A stretch of 40,174 nucleotides of DNA from DATDVC01 sp036517695 (GCA_036517695.1 DATDVC010000044.1:1-40174), one strand, 5' to 3'; shown: positions 14,686-23,223, counted from the stretch's first letter. Made by a program: numbers and translations. Notes: a model not told the origin generated them from the letters alone.

Positions 14686-16215
14686 CTAAAATACCACCAA
14701 ATCACCTGGGTTTAAGCCATCTACAACCTCTGCCATTCCATCGCTCCCCTCTCTTCCAAGATTTATTTCTATTTTTTCTTGCTTTCCATTTACTACCTTA
14801 TTTACAAAACTTTTCCCGTCCTCTTTACTGACGGCATACAAAGGCAAAACAACAGCATTGTCTATTTTGGAAGTCTCTATCTTTAGATCGGCCGTGAGAC
14901 CGTTTTTTATCCTAGGATCAATACCGTCATAATTCCAAGAGACTGTCCCGTCTTCCAATTTTTCTATATTTCCAAAATCGACTCTGATTTTATAATTGAC
15001 AACACCTTCAACTAAGATATCGCCCGGCTCAATAAAAGATACAAATCCTCTAAAATCTTCACCCGGGAATGCATCAAACTTCACAGATACGGAGTTGCCT
15101 TCTTTTAGTTTGCCTATGTTTATCTCTGATATGTTGGCTTCTATATACATATCCTGATTGCTTGTCATGGAGACAAGTGTTTCTCCCGCATTCACTGCCG
15201 CTCCGACTTTCGCGTCTTGGACTGTGATCAATCCGTCAAATGGAGCTCTGATGACCGCTTTACCTAGAGTTGCTTCAAGGGAAGAGAGAGCGCTTCTTGC
15301 TTGGTCTACCTTTGCCTTTTGGATTAGCACGTCCTTGTATTCGCCAGTCTGACTATCCAACTGGGGAGCAAGGTTAAGCTTGTCTTTGGCAGAAATAAGA
15401 CTAGCAAACGAGGTGGCCACGTCAGATCTTGCATTTGATATTGAGGTTTTGTAGCCATTAACCGTAGTCTCATATTCAAAATTTGCCGGAGAAAATGAAT
15501 TCATCGCAGAAGCCACACTGTCAAGAAAATCAAGAATGGTCTTCATGTTCGAGATTGCTTTTTCGGTACTTTTATATGGATCCGTCTCTAAACTTTCGGT
15601 GTTTTTAGAAGCTTCCCATGCTTTTAAAATTTCCTCTATTATTATCCTTTCATTGTTTAAAGCCAAAGACTGTTCGGTTGGAACAGGAAAATAGTGTATG
15701 AAATTGCCATCAGTAAAGCTGACCTCAAACCTGGGGTTTTGTGGCACATTTTCGAAAAACTGATCAACTTTATTTCTGATGGCATTGTCAGAAGTAAGGA
15801 AAGCGTCCTGCAAGGCGACTTCAAGCGAGCGCGCAGAATCTTCATAGGACCTAGGAGAGACATTTTCTATTTCTCGCAACCTCAAAATCTCTTCATCTAG
15901 AACAGCTCTCGCTTTTGCTATATCAGAAGAAACTTCTCCAGACTCCAAAGAAGCTATTGTCTCTCCAGCCCTTACAAAATCGCCGACAGACGCCCGCACA
16001 ATCGCCACCCTCCCGGATTTGTCAAAGCCAAGATCAACGCTTCTGGCAGGTTTGACCTTCCCCGTAGCGGCCACTTCTTGCACTATTTCTCCCCTCTCTA
16101 CCGTAAGAATCTGCCCTCCATTTTCTCCGCCAAAAACAAAGATCGATGCAATGCCGAGCGCCACCAAGATTCCAAAAATGACCTTCTTTGATTTAAGTAT
16201 TTTCGCAAAATTCAT
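14686..16215 (-). CDS. Periplasmic-adaptor-type (HlyD/MacA-like) membrane fusion protein
   Basis: 509 residues. Residues ~12-30 form a membrane anchor. A split biotinyl-lipoyl domain follows ('GEIVQEVAATGKVKPARSVDLGFDKSG' in parts, ~43-70, and 'GKAVIRAPFDGLITVQDAKVGAAVNAGETL'), with a long helical insert of ~230 residues between, then a beta-barrel ('VKFDAFPGEDFRGFVSFI') and a C-terminal domain ending 'EVVDGLNPGDLVVF'. It is the last gene of a four-gene operon with an ATPase and an FtsX-type permease, the MacAB layout. In a single-membrane cell it could not dock to an outer-membrane channel; it more likely gates the permease or couples to the wall. Substrate unknown. Confidence 0.87.
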   Translation of the reverse strand: MNFAKILKSKKVIFGILVALGIASIFVFGGENGGQILTVERGEIVQEVAATGKVKPARSVDLGFDKSGRVAIVRASVGDFVRAGETIASLESGEVSSDIAKARAVLDEEILRLREIENVSPRSYEDSARSLEVALQDAFLTSDNAIRNKVDQFFENVPQNPRFEVSFTDGNFIHYFPVPTEQSLALNNERIIIEEILKAWEASKNTESLETDPYKSTEKAISNMKTILDFLDSVASAMNSFSPANFEYETTVNGYKTSISNARSDVATSFASLISAKDKLNLAPQLDSQTGEYKDVLIQKAKVDQARSALSSLEATLGKAVIRAPFDGLITVQDAKVGAAVNAGETLVSMTSNQDMYIEANISEINIGKLKEGNSVSVKFDAFPGEDFRGFVSFIEPGDILVEGVVNYKIRVDFGNIEKLEDGTVSWNYDGIDPRIKNGLTADLKIETSKIDNAVVLPLYAVSKEDGKSFVNKVVNGKQEKIEINLGREGSDGMAEVVDGLNPGDLVVF

Positions 16216-16257
16216 AGATGCTTATTCTAACACAATATTTACATTTTTAAATGGTTT

Positions 16258-16956
16258 TTAATGAATGATGTCTTTAGGCAGACCATCAGAAAGGATCTGC
16301 CCCTCTCCTATCCTTATGGCTCTTTTGGTAAGCAGGGCATATTCAGGTTCATGAGTAACCATGATTATAGTTTGCCCCTTACCGTTTAGTTCCAAGAAAG
16401 CTTCCATGACAGTGTTCGCCGTTTCCGAATCAAGGTTTGCTGTTGGCTCATCTGCAAATATTATTTTTGGCTCGTGAGCTATCGCTCTAGCAATAGAAAC
16501 TCTCTGCTGTTCACCGCCAGACATTTGGTTCGGTAGATTATCCACCCTCGAAGAAAGACCGACCTTTGAAAGGGCGTCATGCGCCTTCTTATAAGCTATA
16601 CCTTTTTCTATACCCTGCATCAAGAGAGGCACAACTGTATTTTCTGTGGCAGTAAGTTCCGGCACAAGAGCGTAATCTTGAAAAACATACCCAAGCTCAC
16701 GAAGCCGGAAATCTGTGCGCTCATCATGGTCAAGAGAAGTTACGTTTACCCCGTCTATAACTATTTCCCCAGAGTTCGGGTGATCCAAGAGACCCAGCTG
16801 ATAGAGAAGGGTTGATTTACCGGATCCGGACCTGCCAGTTATCGAAAAAAAGCTTCCTTCTTCGACAAAAAAAGACATTTTATCCAAAACCAGTAACTCT
16901 TTGTCTCCAGTTTTAAAAGATTTGGTCAAATTTTTTACTTCGATTATATTTTTCAT
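16258..16956 (-). CDS. ABC transporter ATPase, MacB/LolD type
   Basis: 232 residues, a free-standing nucleotide-binding domain of the MacB/LolD/FtsE group. Walker A GRSGSGKST (~41), Q-loop 'YVFQDYALVPELTATENT', signature MSGGEQQRVSIARA (~143), Walker B IIFADEPTANLD (~165), H-loop 'IIMVTHEPEYA'. All ATP-binding and hydrolysis residues are present. It lies 13 nt after the permease gene and 42 nt before the adaptor gene on the same strand, so the three form one complex driven by this ATPase as a dimer. Confidence 0.93.
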   Translation of the reverse strand: MKNIIEVKNLTKSFKTGDKELLVLDKMSFFVEEGSFFSITGRSGSGKSTLLYQLGLLDHPNSGEIVIDGVNVTSLDHDERTDFRLRELGYVFQDYALVPELTATENTVVPLLMQGIEKGIAYKKAHDALSKVGLSSRVDNLPNQMSGGEQQRVSIARAIAHEPKIIFADEPTANLDSETANTVMEAFLELNGKGQTIIMVTHEPEYALLTKRAIRIGEGQILSDGLPKDIIH

Positions 16957-16969
16957 TTTTATTTTATGA

Positions 16970-18247
16970 TCATCTGCCCAGTATTGAGTCCAGCGTATTT
17001 TTCTTTACTACAATGCGCGCAGGGACAAAGCCGGCAATCAAGGTGGCAAACATCAGCATGAAAACTCTAAAGAATGTCGCTCCAACCTCGGCCACCAAAA
17101 TGCCGTCGCTGAAAGGAAATCTTATCGGGTTGGCGGCAATAAAAGGAACCAGAAAACCATATAGAATCAAAAGGCCTATTCCTATGCCAAAAAACGCATA
17201 GAAAACAGATTGAAATATGTAAGCGATCTCGATAGCTTGCGCGCTTATGCCTATACCCTTGAGTATACCGATAAACTTCCTTCTGGTGATAGCGTTGACA
17301 AATATGACGATAAAAATGGTTATGGAAGCGACCACCAGACCAATGGAACCAACCACATTTCCAAGAATTGCGAAAGTATTCTTGATGTCTATCACGAATT
17401 TAGGTAAAGCGTCTTCCGCTGTTTGGACTCTCGCAGTCTCCCCCACCCCGGCTCTTAAAAGAGAATCTTTTACCAGGTTTGGGTCAGTGCCAGGAATTAA
17501 TTTGATAGCTATCTCATCTACATTGTAGTCAGTCCGCCCAATCATATTTCGGAGCACCGAATCAAGCACGTAAGCTCTAAAATCTACTTCGTCAGCCTTG
17601 CTTTGTATCACGCCTTTGACGATAAACTCTTTAGTGTTGCCCGCCACCGAAACCCTGACCTTATCGCCCATCTCCACGTTTTCAAGAAAACTAAAACTTG
17701 CAGAGTCAACCGGAACATATTTTTTTAGAAGACTCGAACCAAGAACAATATACTCGGAATCATTGGGCCCCAGAAAAGAACCTTCTGCCATTTTACTGGA
17801 CAGATTTGTCGTTGCTTCTTCTTTAATAGGGTTTATGCCGGCAATAACTCCACCCGCGCTATTTGGCGCGTCAGTCAACTTGACTCTTGATTTGTAACCG
17901 GCCTCTATAGTTCCAGACTCCAGATATCTAGCCGAGTAAGTCCTCACCCAAGGCAAACTTTCAATCTTTTTCAAAACATCCGGAGTGCTTTCTATATAAC
18001 CCTTCTTTGGAAGCTTGGAGACAAAAACTTCCCCAGTCGAATATTCTCTGTAAACAAGAATAGATCCTTCTATCAGCCCGACCAAAACTCCTCGAACAAC
18101 AACAAGGTTTAGGAATGTTAGAGTCATCACGAAAATAATAAGAGCGGTGGTCGCCTTGCTCGATCTTTTGACCTGCCTCAAAGCCAAAAAGAATCCGAGA
18201 TTAAGCGATATAAAAAACTGATTTATTTTTTTCTTCTGCTTTTCCAT
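16970..18247 (-). CDS. ABC transporter permease, MacB/FtsX type
   Basis: 425 residues in the FtsX/MacB topology: one N-terminal helix (~37-60), a large extracytoplasmic domain (~60-285) and three C-terminal helices ('IGLVVASITIFIVIFVNAI', 'FYAFFGIGIGLLILYGFLV', 'FMLMFATLIAGFVPARIVV'). The ending 'GFVPARIVVKKNTLDSILGR' fits the family's 'G..PA..A...P...LR' tail. Works with the ATPase (13 nt downstream) as a mechanotransmission complex. Such systems move lipoproteins, peptides or toxins, or signal to wall hydrolases; the substrate is not visible here. Confidence 0.88.
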   Translation of the reverse strand: MEKQKKKINQFFISLNLGFFLALRQVKRSSKATTALIIFVMTLTFLNLVVVRGVLVGLIEGSILVYREYSTGEVFVSKLPKKGYIESTPDVLKKIESLPWVRTYSARYLESGTIEAGYKSRVKLTDAPNSAGGVIAGINPIKEEATTNLSSKMAEGSFLGPNDSEYIVLGSSLLKKYVPVDSASFSFLENVEMGDKVRVSVAGNTKEFIVKGVIQSKADEVDFRAYVLDSVLRNMIGRTDYNVDEIAIKLIPGTDPNLVKDSLLRAGVGETARVQTAEDALPKFVIDIKNTFAILGNVVGSIGLVVASITIFIVIFVNAITRRKFIGILKGIGISAQAIEIAYIFQSVFYAFFGIGIGLLILYGFLVPFIAANPIRFPFSDGILVAEVGATFFRVFMLMFATLIAGFVPARIVVKKNTLDSILGR

Positions 18248-18260
18248 CTTCTATTTATTG

Positions 18261-18740
18261 CTACTGCAAACCCTTGCAGTTGGCAGCAGGAGTGTAGCCT
18301 TTGGCCCGAGCTTCTTCGATAGAGTTAAAAGTGATTTTATTTTTTTCGGTAATTTGTTTGGCTCCAGCGCACCACGGGTAATGATACTTCGTGCCGTTCT
18401 TTGAAGCAACCACGGTTTCCGCGCTCGGATAACTTGTGCCAGATATCAGAGATGCGGAATTTTGCTGTGTTTCGAGTGGTGCGGAGCTCCCCTCTCTCAG
18501 ATTTAGAGAGGAGTTTGGGAGTGAGTTATTTGAGTTATAAACCCGCACAGGTTCTCTTGTTTTTGTCGCCCCAGAAATTCTGCCTAGAAAAAATGAAGCC
18601 AAAGCCACCAACACCAAAACAGAAGCCAAAAAATATCTGCTTTCTAAAAAAGCCTCTAATTTGGCCTTGAAATCACTTGTATTTTCAAGCTCAAAATCTT
18701 CTTCCGATACATACTCGTCGACACTTGCCTTTTCTTCCAT
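18261..18740 (-). CDS. Membrane protein with C-terminal Ada-like metal-binding domain
   Basis: 159 residues. An acidic cytoplasmic N-terminus (~1-35), one transmembrane helix (~38-55), a low-complexity Ser/Asn linker (~60-105) and a C-terminal domain 'VVASKNGTKYHYPWCAGAKQI' to 'GYTPAANCKGLQ'. The last resembles the zinc-binding module of Ada-type proteins (His, Cys...Cys ligands), here apparently extracytoplasmic. Part of the linker ('NSLPNSSLNLREGSSAP') is encoded by a palindromic repeat, so the linker probably grew by repeat insertion. It is the first gene of the adaptor/ATPase/permease operon (13-nt gap), suggesting a metal or DNA link to that transporter, but the role is unknown. Confidence 0.72.
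   Translation of the reverse strand: MEEKASVDEYVSEEDFELENTSDFKAKLEAFLESRYFLASVLVLVALASFFLGRISGATKTREPVRVYNSNNSLPNSSLNLREGSSAPLETQQNSASLISGTSYPSAETVVASKNGTKYHYPWCAGAKQITEKNKITFNSIEEARAKGYTPAANCKGLQ
18487..18527. repeat. Palindromic repeat element inside the Ada-like gene
   Basis: CCTCTCT (18491-18497) pairs with AGAGAGG (18505-18511), and the outer CTCC/GAG continues the stem imperfectly. It is followed by TTTGGGAGTGAGTT, a variant of the GGGGTGAGGT tail seen at 4194 and 12022. In frame in the linker-coding region. Confidence 0.55.
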
Positions 18741-18755
18741 GTTGGTTTAATATTA
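18725..18755. promoter_or_regulatory. Overlapping divergent promoters of rpmA and the Ada-like gene operon
   Basis: The palindrome TAATATTA (18748-18755) can serve as -10 on both strands. For rpmA, -35 TTGCCT (18725-18730) sits 17 nt from TAATAT (18748-18753). For the minus-strand operon the -10 starts in the same palindrome. The start codons are 10 nt away on each side or closer, so both messages would have almost no leader and the promoters should exclude each other. Confidence 0.45.
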
Positions 18756-18763
18756 GCACCACT

Positions 18764-19036
18764 ATGGCACATAAAAAAGCCGCAGGAACAACCAAAAACG
18801 GGAGAGATTCTCAAGCAAAATATCTAGGCGTAAAGATAGCCGACGGCGGTTTTGCTGGTGTCGGCTCTATAATAGTGCGCCAACGAGGATCTAAAATACT
18901 ACCGGGAGACAATGTCGGGCTAGGCCGAGATTACACCATTTTTGCTCTCAAGGAAGGCACTGTAAAGATGAATTCGAAGCGAAAAGTTCATTTTGACGGC
19001 TCCATCGTCACCAAAAAAACAGTAAGCGTAGTCTAG
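18764..19036 (+). CDS. rpmA: 50S ribosomal protein bL27
   Basis: A ribosomal protein near the peptidyl-transferase centre. The 90-residue sequence starts 'MAHKKAAGTTKNGRDSQAKY' and contains 'GSIIVRQRGSKILPGDNVG', both diagnostic. The frame is open upstream of the ATG at 18764, but the conserved N-terminus and promoter fix the start there. The N-terminus has no cleavable extension of the Firmicutes type. The usual partner rplU is not adjacent. Convergent with rplI (27-nt gap). Confidence 0.96.
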   Translation: MAHKKAAGTTKNGRDSQAKYLGVKIADGGFAGVGSIIVRQRGSKILPGDNVGLGRDYTIFALKEGTVKMNSKRKVHFDGSIVTKKTVSVV

Positions 19037-19063
19037 AAAAAATGTTTATGTAGCAAACATCCG

Positions 19064-19516
19064 CTACTCGGCCTCCACCTCCACCTCAAATTCTTTTTCC
19101 ATGTCCCCCACCACGGCTTTTACCATATGAGAACCTGTTTGCTTGATTGGCGTGTTTATTTTTAAGAATTTTATAAATTCGGCCGGAAGATCTATTTTTG
19201 CCTGACTTTTCAAAGCTTTTGATATGTCTTCTTCGTGCACGGCGGCAAAAAGATGTCCGGAAGAATTTGCTTTTGATTTTATTAAAACATGTGTCTCCGA
19301 AAGAGAGTCCAACTGTTTTCGTAAAAGTTCTTTTTTGGTTTCCAGTTCGGCGTCATTTGCCGATTTCAAAACCATGGCCTTTTTGACTGCGCTCTGACTT
19401 GCAAATTCGGCAAGTTTTTTGGGCAAAAGAAAATTGTTGGCGTATCCGTCTGATACTTCTTTGATCTCATACTTCCGACCAATCCCCTTCACATCTTGTT
19501 TTAAAATTATTTTCAT
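19064..19516 (-). CDS. rplI: 50S ribosomal protein bL9
   Basis: 150 residues. The N-terminal globular domain begins 'MKIILKQDVKGIGRKYEIKEVSDGYANNFLLPKKLA' (read in two parts, residues 1-36), followed by the long connecting helix (~42-75) and a C-terminal domain ending in acidic residues 'EFEVEVEAE'. Full length for the family. bL9 is reported as missing in several CPR groups but kept in Parcubacteria, which fits the suggested placement. It begins 6 nt after the end of the protease gene upstream, so it is transcribed with it. Confidence 0.94.
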   Translation of the reverse strand: MKIILKQDVKGIGRKYEIKEVSDGYANNFLLPKKLAEFASQSAVKKAMVLKSANDAELETKKELLRKQLDSLSETHVLIKSKANSSGHLFAAVHEEDISKALKSQAKIDLPAEFIKFLKINTPIKQTGSHMVKAVVGDMEKEFEVEVEAE

Positions 19517-19522
19517 TTTATT

Positions 19523-20731
19523 TTACAGATTTAGCAAATATTTTACCGCTTCATCAAGGATGGGATCAGCCCCATCTTTTGTGTTTTCTGGAGTCGCGAG
19601 GACTTCAATGTCGGGGGTAATGCCTCCAACAGAAATCGAATTGCCCATCGGAGTCAGCCAGTGAGCCACGGTGATTTTTAGCGAGGTTTCAGAAGTTATG
19701 GGTAGCAGTTCTTGAACCGAACCTTTGCCAAAAGTCTTTTCTCCTATTATCACACCCTTGTCATGCTCTCTCAATGCCCCAGCCAATATCTCCGAAGCCG
19801 AAGCGGAACCGCCGTTTACAAGAATGGCCAACTTCAACCTGTCTGTAAAAACATCATAGCCCTTGCTTCTATATTCGCGTTTTTCTTTGCCCTCGCCGAA
19901 GTCTTCCGTTACCACAACTTTGCCGGTCGGCAGAAACCAACTCGCCATGTCGATCGCCGCCTCCAAAAAACCCCCGGGGTTATTTCTCAAATCGATCACC
20001 AATTTGTCTGCGCCAGATTCAACAAATTCCCTCAACCCTTCCCTAAACAACCCCGTTGAATTCGCAGAAAAATTGTATAATTCTAAGACAAACACGCCCT
20101 CGGGCAACAACTTCGTCTCTACTGTCGGTATTTCGATAGCCGCTCTGATGATATCTTTAGTTACTGGATCCTCCCCTTCTCTTGCAAAAATTATGGACAC
20201 TTTAGTGCCGATTTCTCCCCTTATCAATCTGACGGCCTCGTCAGTATTCATATTTAAAGAAGGTTTGCCGTCAATCGAGAGTATCTTGTCCCCCGGTTTA
20301 ACGCCGGCCTTGAACGCGGGTGTATTTTTTAGAGGGGCAATTACCGTCAGAGAACCGTCGGTTATATCAATCTCCATTCCAACACCGCCAAAACTGCCGC
20401 TTATTTCTTCCTCAAAAACTTTTGCTTCAGCCGGAGGGAAAAATACCGTGTAGGGATCTTTGTAGGACGCGGCAAGACCGCCGATAGCGCCCCAAAGTTT
20501 GTCTTCGCTTGTGACTCCGGGAGTTGTCGAGGAAGATGGAGCAAATCTTTCATTCAAAATGGACCAGGCCTTCCAAAATGGCTCCAGATCAACATTTTCC
20601 GTGCTGGTAGCATTAAGAATTGAAATATTCGCGCGATAATAAGATTGGCCTTTTCCAATTTGGAAACCAACGACAAACACTACGCCAATCAGCACCAACG
20701 ATATTAGTATATTTGCATGTTTTTCTTTCAT
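19523..20731 (-). CDS. C-terminal processing peptidase, S41 family (CtpA/Prc-like)
   Basis: 402 residues. A membrane anchor at ~7-25, a PDZ domain at ~95-175 ('GGVGMEIDITDGSLTVIAP', 'GVKPGDKILSIDGKPS'), then the S41 protease core with 'DLRNNPGGFLEAAIDMA', the nucleophile region 'LVNGGSASASEILAGAL' (Ser) and 'GEKTFGKGSVQELLP' (general-base Lys). Catalytic Ser/Lys are kept. It cleaves exposed C-termini of envelope proteins, and in several bacteria controls wall hydrolases, which would fit the many hydrolases in this window. rplI follows by 6 nt. Confidence 0.93.
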   Translation of the reverse strand: MKEKHANILISLVLIGVVFVVGFQIGKGQSYYRANISILNATSTENVDLEPFWKAWSILNERFAPSSSTTPGVTSEDKLWGAIGGLAASYKDPYTVFFPPAEAKVFEEEISGSFGGVGMEIDITDGSLTVIAPLKNTPAFKAGVKPGDKILSIDGKPSLNMNTDEAVRLIRGEIGTKVSIIFAREGEDPVTKDIIRAAIEIPTVETKLLPEGVFVLELYNFSANSTGLFREGLREFVESGADKLVIDLRNNPGGFLEAAIDMASWFLPTGKVVVTEDFGEGKEKREYRSKGYDVFTDRLKLAILVNGGSASASEILAGALREHDKGVIIGEKTFGKGSVQELLPITSETSLKITVAHWLTPMGNSISVGGITPDIEVLATPENTKDGADPILDEAVKYLLNL

Positions 20732-20747
20732 TTTTTTCTATGTTTTC

Positions 20748-20756
20748 TGCTATAAT
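20748..20756 (+). promoter_or_regulatory. Extended -10 promoter of corA-cysS
   Basis: TGC-TATAAT with TATAAT at 20751-20756. Expected start near 20763, leaving a 43-nt AT-rich leader before the corA ATG. No good -35 is seen, as is common for extended -10 promoters. Confidence 0.5.
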
Positions 20757-20805
20757 ATATCATATATAAATCTTTATAAAAACTATTATTTAGTAGCCAA
20801 AACCA

Positions 20806-21708
20806 ATGATTACAAACAGGTCGTTTTTTGACCAGACTTGGGCAGACGTGAATTCACCAACAAAAGAAGAGCTCGACTCTCTAACACTTTCAGAAAATCT
20901 TGATCCGATAATAGCGAGAGACCTGCTTATACCCACCCCAAAACAGCAGGCCAAAGAATTTGGCGATAGTCTCTATGTGGTCCTTCATGTTCCTTTTTTC
21001 AACCATTCCCGCATGGAAAATTCCGAGCAAGAAATTGATTTTGTAATTTCAGAAAAAAAACTGATCACAGTAAGATACGATAGCATAGACGCACTTCATC
21101 ATTTCAGCAAACAGATTGAGGTTGCCGAAATATTGAACAAAGAGCATCACCCTCATCTATTTTTCGGTCTAGCGGAAGAAATTTATAAATTCCTTTTTGA
21201 TGAGATCGAGTATATGGAAGACCAAATAAAAGAGATCGAGACGAAAACTTTTTCCGGGCTTGAAAAAGAAATGGTTTGGAGTATTTCATACGTGGCGCGC
21301 AATCTTCTTCTGATCAAGCGCACCGTAGGCGCTCACGAGACAGTTTGGGAAAATCTTGAAAAAAATGGGGAGAAACTTTTTGGCGCAAAATTTGCAAAAG
21401 ACGCAAAACGGCTGTTTGAGGAGTGGAAACGCTTGATGGCAACAACCAAAAATATGACAGATGGGCTGGAGGAAATCAGACAGACAAACAACTCCCTTCT
21501 CACAACCAAACAGAACGAGGTTATGCAAGTTTTCACAATTATGGCCTTTGTCACCTTCCCTCTTTCGTTGATTGCTGGGATTTTCGGCATGAACACGACA
21601 TCAATGCCTATAGTCGGTGCGTTGAATGATTTTTGGATAATAGTAGGCATCATGCTTGCCATAAGCATTGCAATGTTTTTCTATTTCAAGTATAAAAAGT
21701 GGATATAA
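20806..21708 (+). CDS. corA: CorA-family magnesium/cobalt transporter
   Basis: 300 residues. A cytoplasmic N-terminal alpha/beta domain, a long helix region (~150-240, 'IKEIETKTFSGLEKEMVWSI' and onward) forming the funnel, and two C-terminal transmembrane helices. The first ends with the signature G-M-N at 'IAGIFGMNTTSMP', the ion-selectivity motif. The C-terminus is basic ('FYFKYKKWI'), as expected for a pentameric CorA. Its stop TAA shares its last base with the ATG of cysS, so the two genes are translationally coupled. Confidence 0.9.
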   Translation: MITNRSFFDQTWADVNSPTKEELDSLTLSENLDPIIARDLLIPTPKQQAKEFGDSLYVVLHVPFFNHSRMENSEQEIDFVISEKKLITVRYDSIDALHHFSKQIEVAEILNKEHHPHLFFGLAEEIYKFLFDEIEYMEDQIKEIETKTFSGLEKEMVWSISYVARNLLLIKRTVGAHETVWENLEKNGEKLFGAKFAKDAKRLFEEWKRLMATTKNMTDGLEEIRQTNNSLLTTKQNEVMQVFTIMAFVTFPLSLIAGIFGMNTTSMPIVGALNDFWIIVGIMLAISIAMFFYFKYKKWI

Positions 21709-23093
21709 TGGAAATCAACCTACATAACACGCTAACAAACAAAAAAGAAAAGTTTGAATCACTCGAGAAAGGTGCGGTCAAAATGTACAACTGCGGTCCA
21801 ACAGTTTACGGAAGACAACACATAGGAAATCTTTCGATGTTTGTGTTTGCCGATATATTAAGAAGGACACTGGAATATTCCGGACTCAAGGTAAAGCAGG
21901 TAATAAACTTTACTGACTTTGGGCACCTATCTGGAGACAATGACGGCCAAGCCGACGAGGGAGAAGACAGGATGAGCAAAGGTTTAAAAAGGGAGGGTTT
22001 TGCCTTAACACTCGAAAACATGAGGAAGCTGGCCGAGAAATACGCCAACATTTTCCTTTCTGATCTCAAGCTTTTAAACATTGACCCCGAAAAAATTATT
22101 TTCCCTTACGCTTCAGACTATATAGAAGAACAAATAAATCTTATAAAAATTTTAGAGGAAAAAGGATTCGCCTACAGTGGAGAACAAGGTGTTTATTTTG
22201 ATACCAAGAAATTCCCCAACTACGGCAAGCTTGGCAACATAAATCTTGAGGGCTTGGAGGAAGGCGCTCGCGTATCAAAAACCGAAAAACGAAACCCTAC
22301 AGATTTTATCCTTTGGAAATCAGACAAAAAGCTGGGCTGGGAGTCGCCATGGGGTTTGGGTTTTCCCGGCTGGCACATTGAATGCTCGGCGATGATTATA
22401 AAAATTTTAGGCGAACAAATAGACATCCACACCGGAGGCATCGAGCATATAGGCGTGCATCACAACAATGAAATCGCCCAATCTGAAGCGGCAACCGGCA
22501 CCTCGCCATTTTCAAAATTCTGGCTTCATCGCGAGCATATCAAAATAGATGACATGAAAATCTCAAAATCCGAAGGCACAGCTTTTTATATGGATGATTT
22601 GTTGAAACACAAGATTCACCCTCTCTCCTTCCGCTACTGGTTACTCACTTCACACTACAAAACTCCAGCCAATTTTACCTGGGAAGGAGTGCTTGGCGCC
22701 CAAAATGCTTATGAAAAAATACTCTCCTCTTTCAAAGAACTTCCAGAAGAAAGCGGGAATGATGGCGAGATCGTGAGTGGTTTTGAAGAAGCGATTTCAG
22801 ACGATCTAAATACCCCGAAAGTTATGGCCCTGCTTCAGGACGCAAAATCAAAATATGCGATAAGTAAAATCGATTCTGTTCTTGGTTTGAAAATAGAAAC
22901 TTTGTCCAAAGAAATTTTTGAAAATATCCCCGACGAAATATTGGAGCTCAAAAAAGAACGCGATGATGCAAGAAGTAGAAAAGATTGGCAAAGAAGCGAC
23001 GAACTTAGAGTTGAAATAGAAAAAGAAGGCTACATCCTTGAAGACAAAATTGAATCTGGCACCATCCGCCGTGTTCTCGCCTCGATAAATTGA
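21708..23093 (+). CDS. cysS: Cysteinyl-tRNA synthetase
   Basis: 461 residues from the ATG at 21708; a GTG 9 nt upstream is in frame but inside corA, and the ATG gives the usual N-terminus. Class I core: 'MYNCGPTVYG' (zinc Cys), HIGH equivalent 'RQHIGNLSMFVFADILRR', further zinc ligands in 'GWHIECSAM' and 'HHNNEIAQSEAATG', and KMSKS equivalent 'MKISKSEGTAFYMDDL'. The C-terminal helical and anticodon-binding region ends with 'RKDWQRSDELRVEIEKEG'. Length is typical. Followed by three tandem 16-mers and a terminator-like hairpin repeat. Confidence 0.96.
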   Translation: MEINLHNTLTNKKEKFESLEKGAVKMYNCGPTVYGRQHIGNLSMFVFADILRRTLEYSGLKVKQVINFTDFGHLSGDNDGQADEGEDRMSKGLKREGFALTLENMRKLAEKYANIFLSDLKLLNIDPEKIIFPYASDYIEEQINLIKILEEKGFAYSGEQGVYFDTKKFPNYGKLGNINLEGLEEGARVSKTEKRNPTDFILWKSDKKLGWESPWGLGFPGWHIECSAMIIKILGEQIDIHTGGIEHIGVHHNNEIAQSEAATGTSPFSKFWLHREHIKIDDMKISKSEGTAFYMDDLLKHKIHPLSFRYWLLTSHYKTPANFTWEGVLGAQNAYEKILSSFKELPEESGNDGEIVSGFEEAISDDLNTPKVMALLQDAKSKYAISKIDSVLGLKIETLSKEIFENIPDEILELKKERDDARSRKDWQRSDELRVEIEKEGYILEDKIESGTIRRVLASIN

Positions 23094-23115
23094 GCCCCTT
23101 CCATAAATCAATTCG

Positions 23116-23163
23116 TTTCTCAAGTTAAATATTTTCCCAAGTCATAATTTTCCCAAGTTATAA
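23116..23163 (+). repeat. Three tandem 16-nt units after cysS
   Basis: TTTTCCCAAGTCATAA (23132-23147) and TTTTCCCAAGTTATAA (23148-23163) differ at one base. TTTCTCAAGTTAAATA (23116-23131) is a degraded third unit. All contain CAAGT, and two contain CCCAAGT, which is also in the arm of the hairpin repeat immediately downstream. Confidence 0.55.
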
Positions 23164-23181
23164 ATATTTTTAACACACCAC

Positions 23182-23223
23182 AAACAACCCAAGTTCGGGC
23201 GATAGGTCAAACTTGGGTTGTTT
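23182..23223. repeat. Hairpin repeat, copy 1 (after the PaaX/Cas2-like gene; also cysS terminator)
   Basis: AAACAACCCAAGTT (23182-23195) pairs perfectly with AACTTGGGTTGTTT (23210-23223), with a 14-nt loop containing CGGGCGATAGG. The plus strand continues TGTTTATGTTTT, so it can end cysS transcription. The loop and inner stem recur at 23820-23853 in the same orientation with one loop change. Confidence 0.75.

Noticed and set aside
18677..18763. N-terminal extension of bL27
   Set aside because: The frame is open upstream, but the conserved bL27 start (M-A-H-K-K-A-A-G) is at 18764, just after the promoter.
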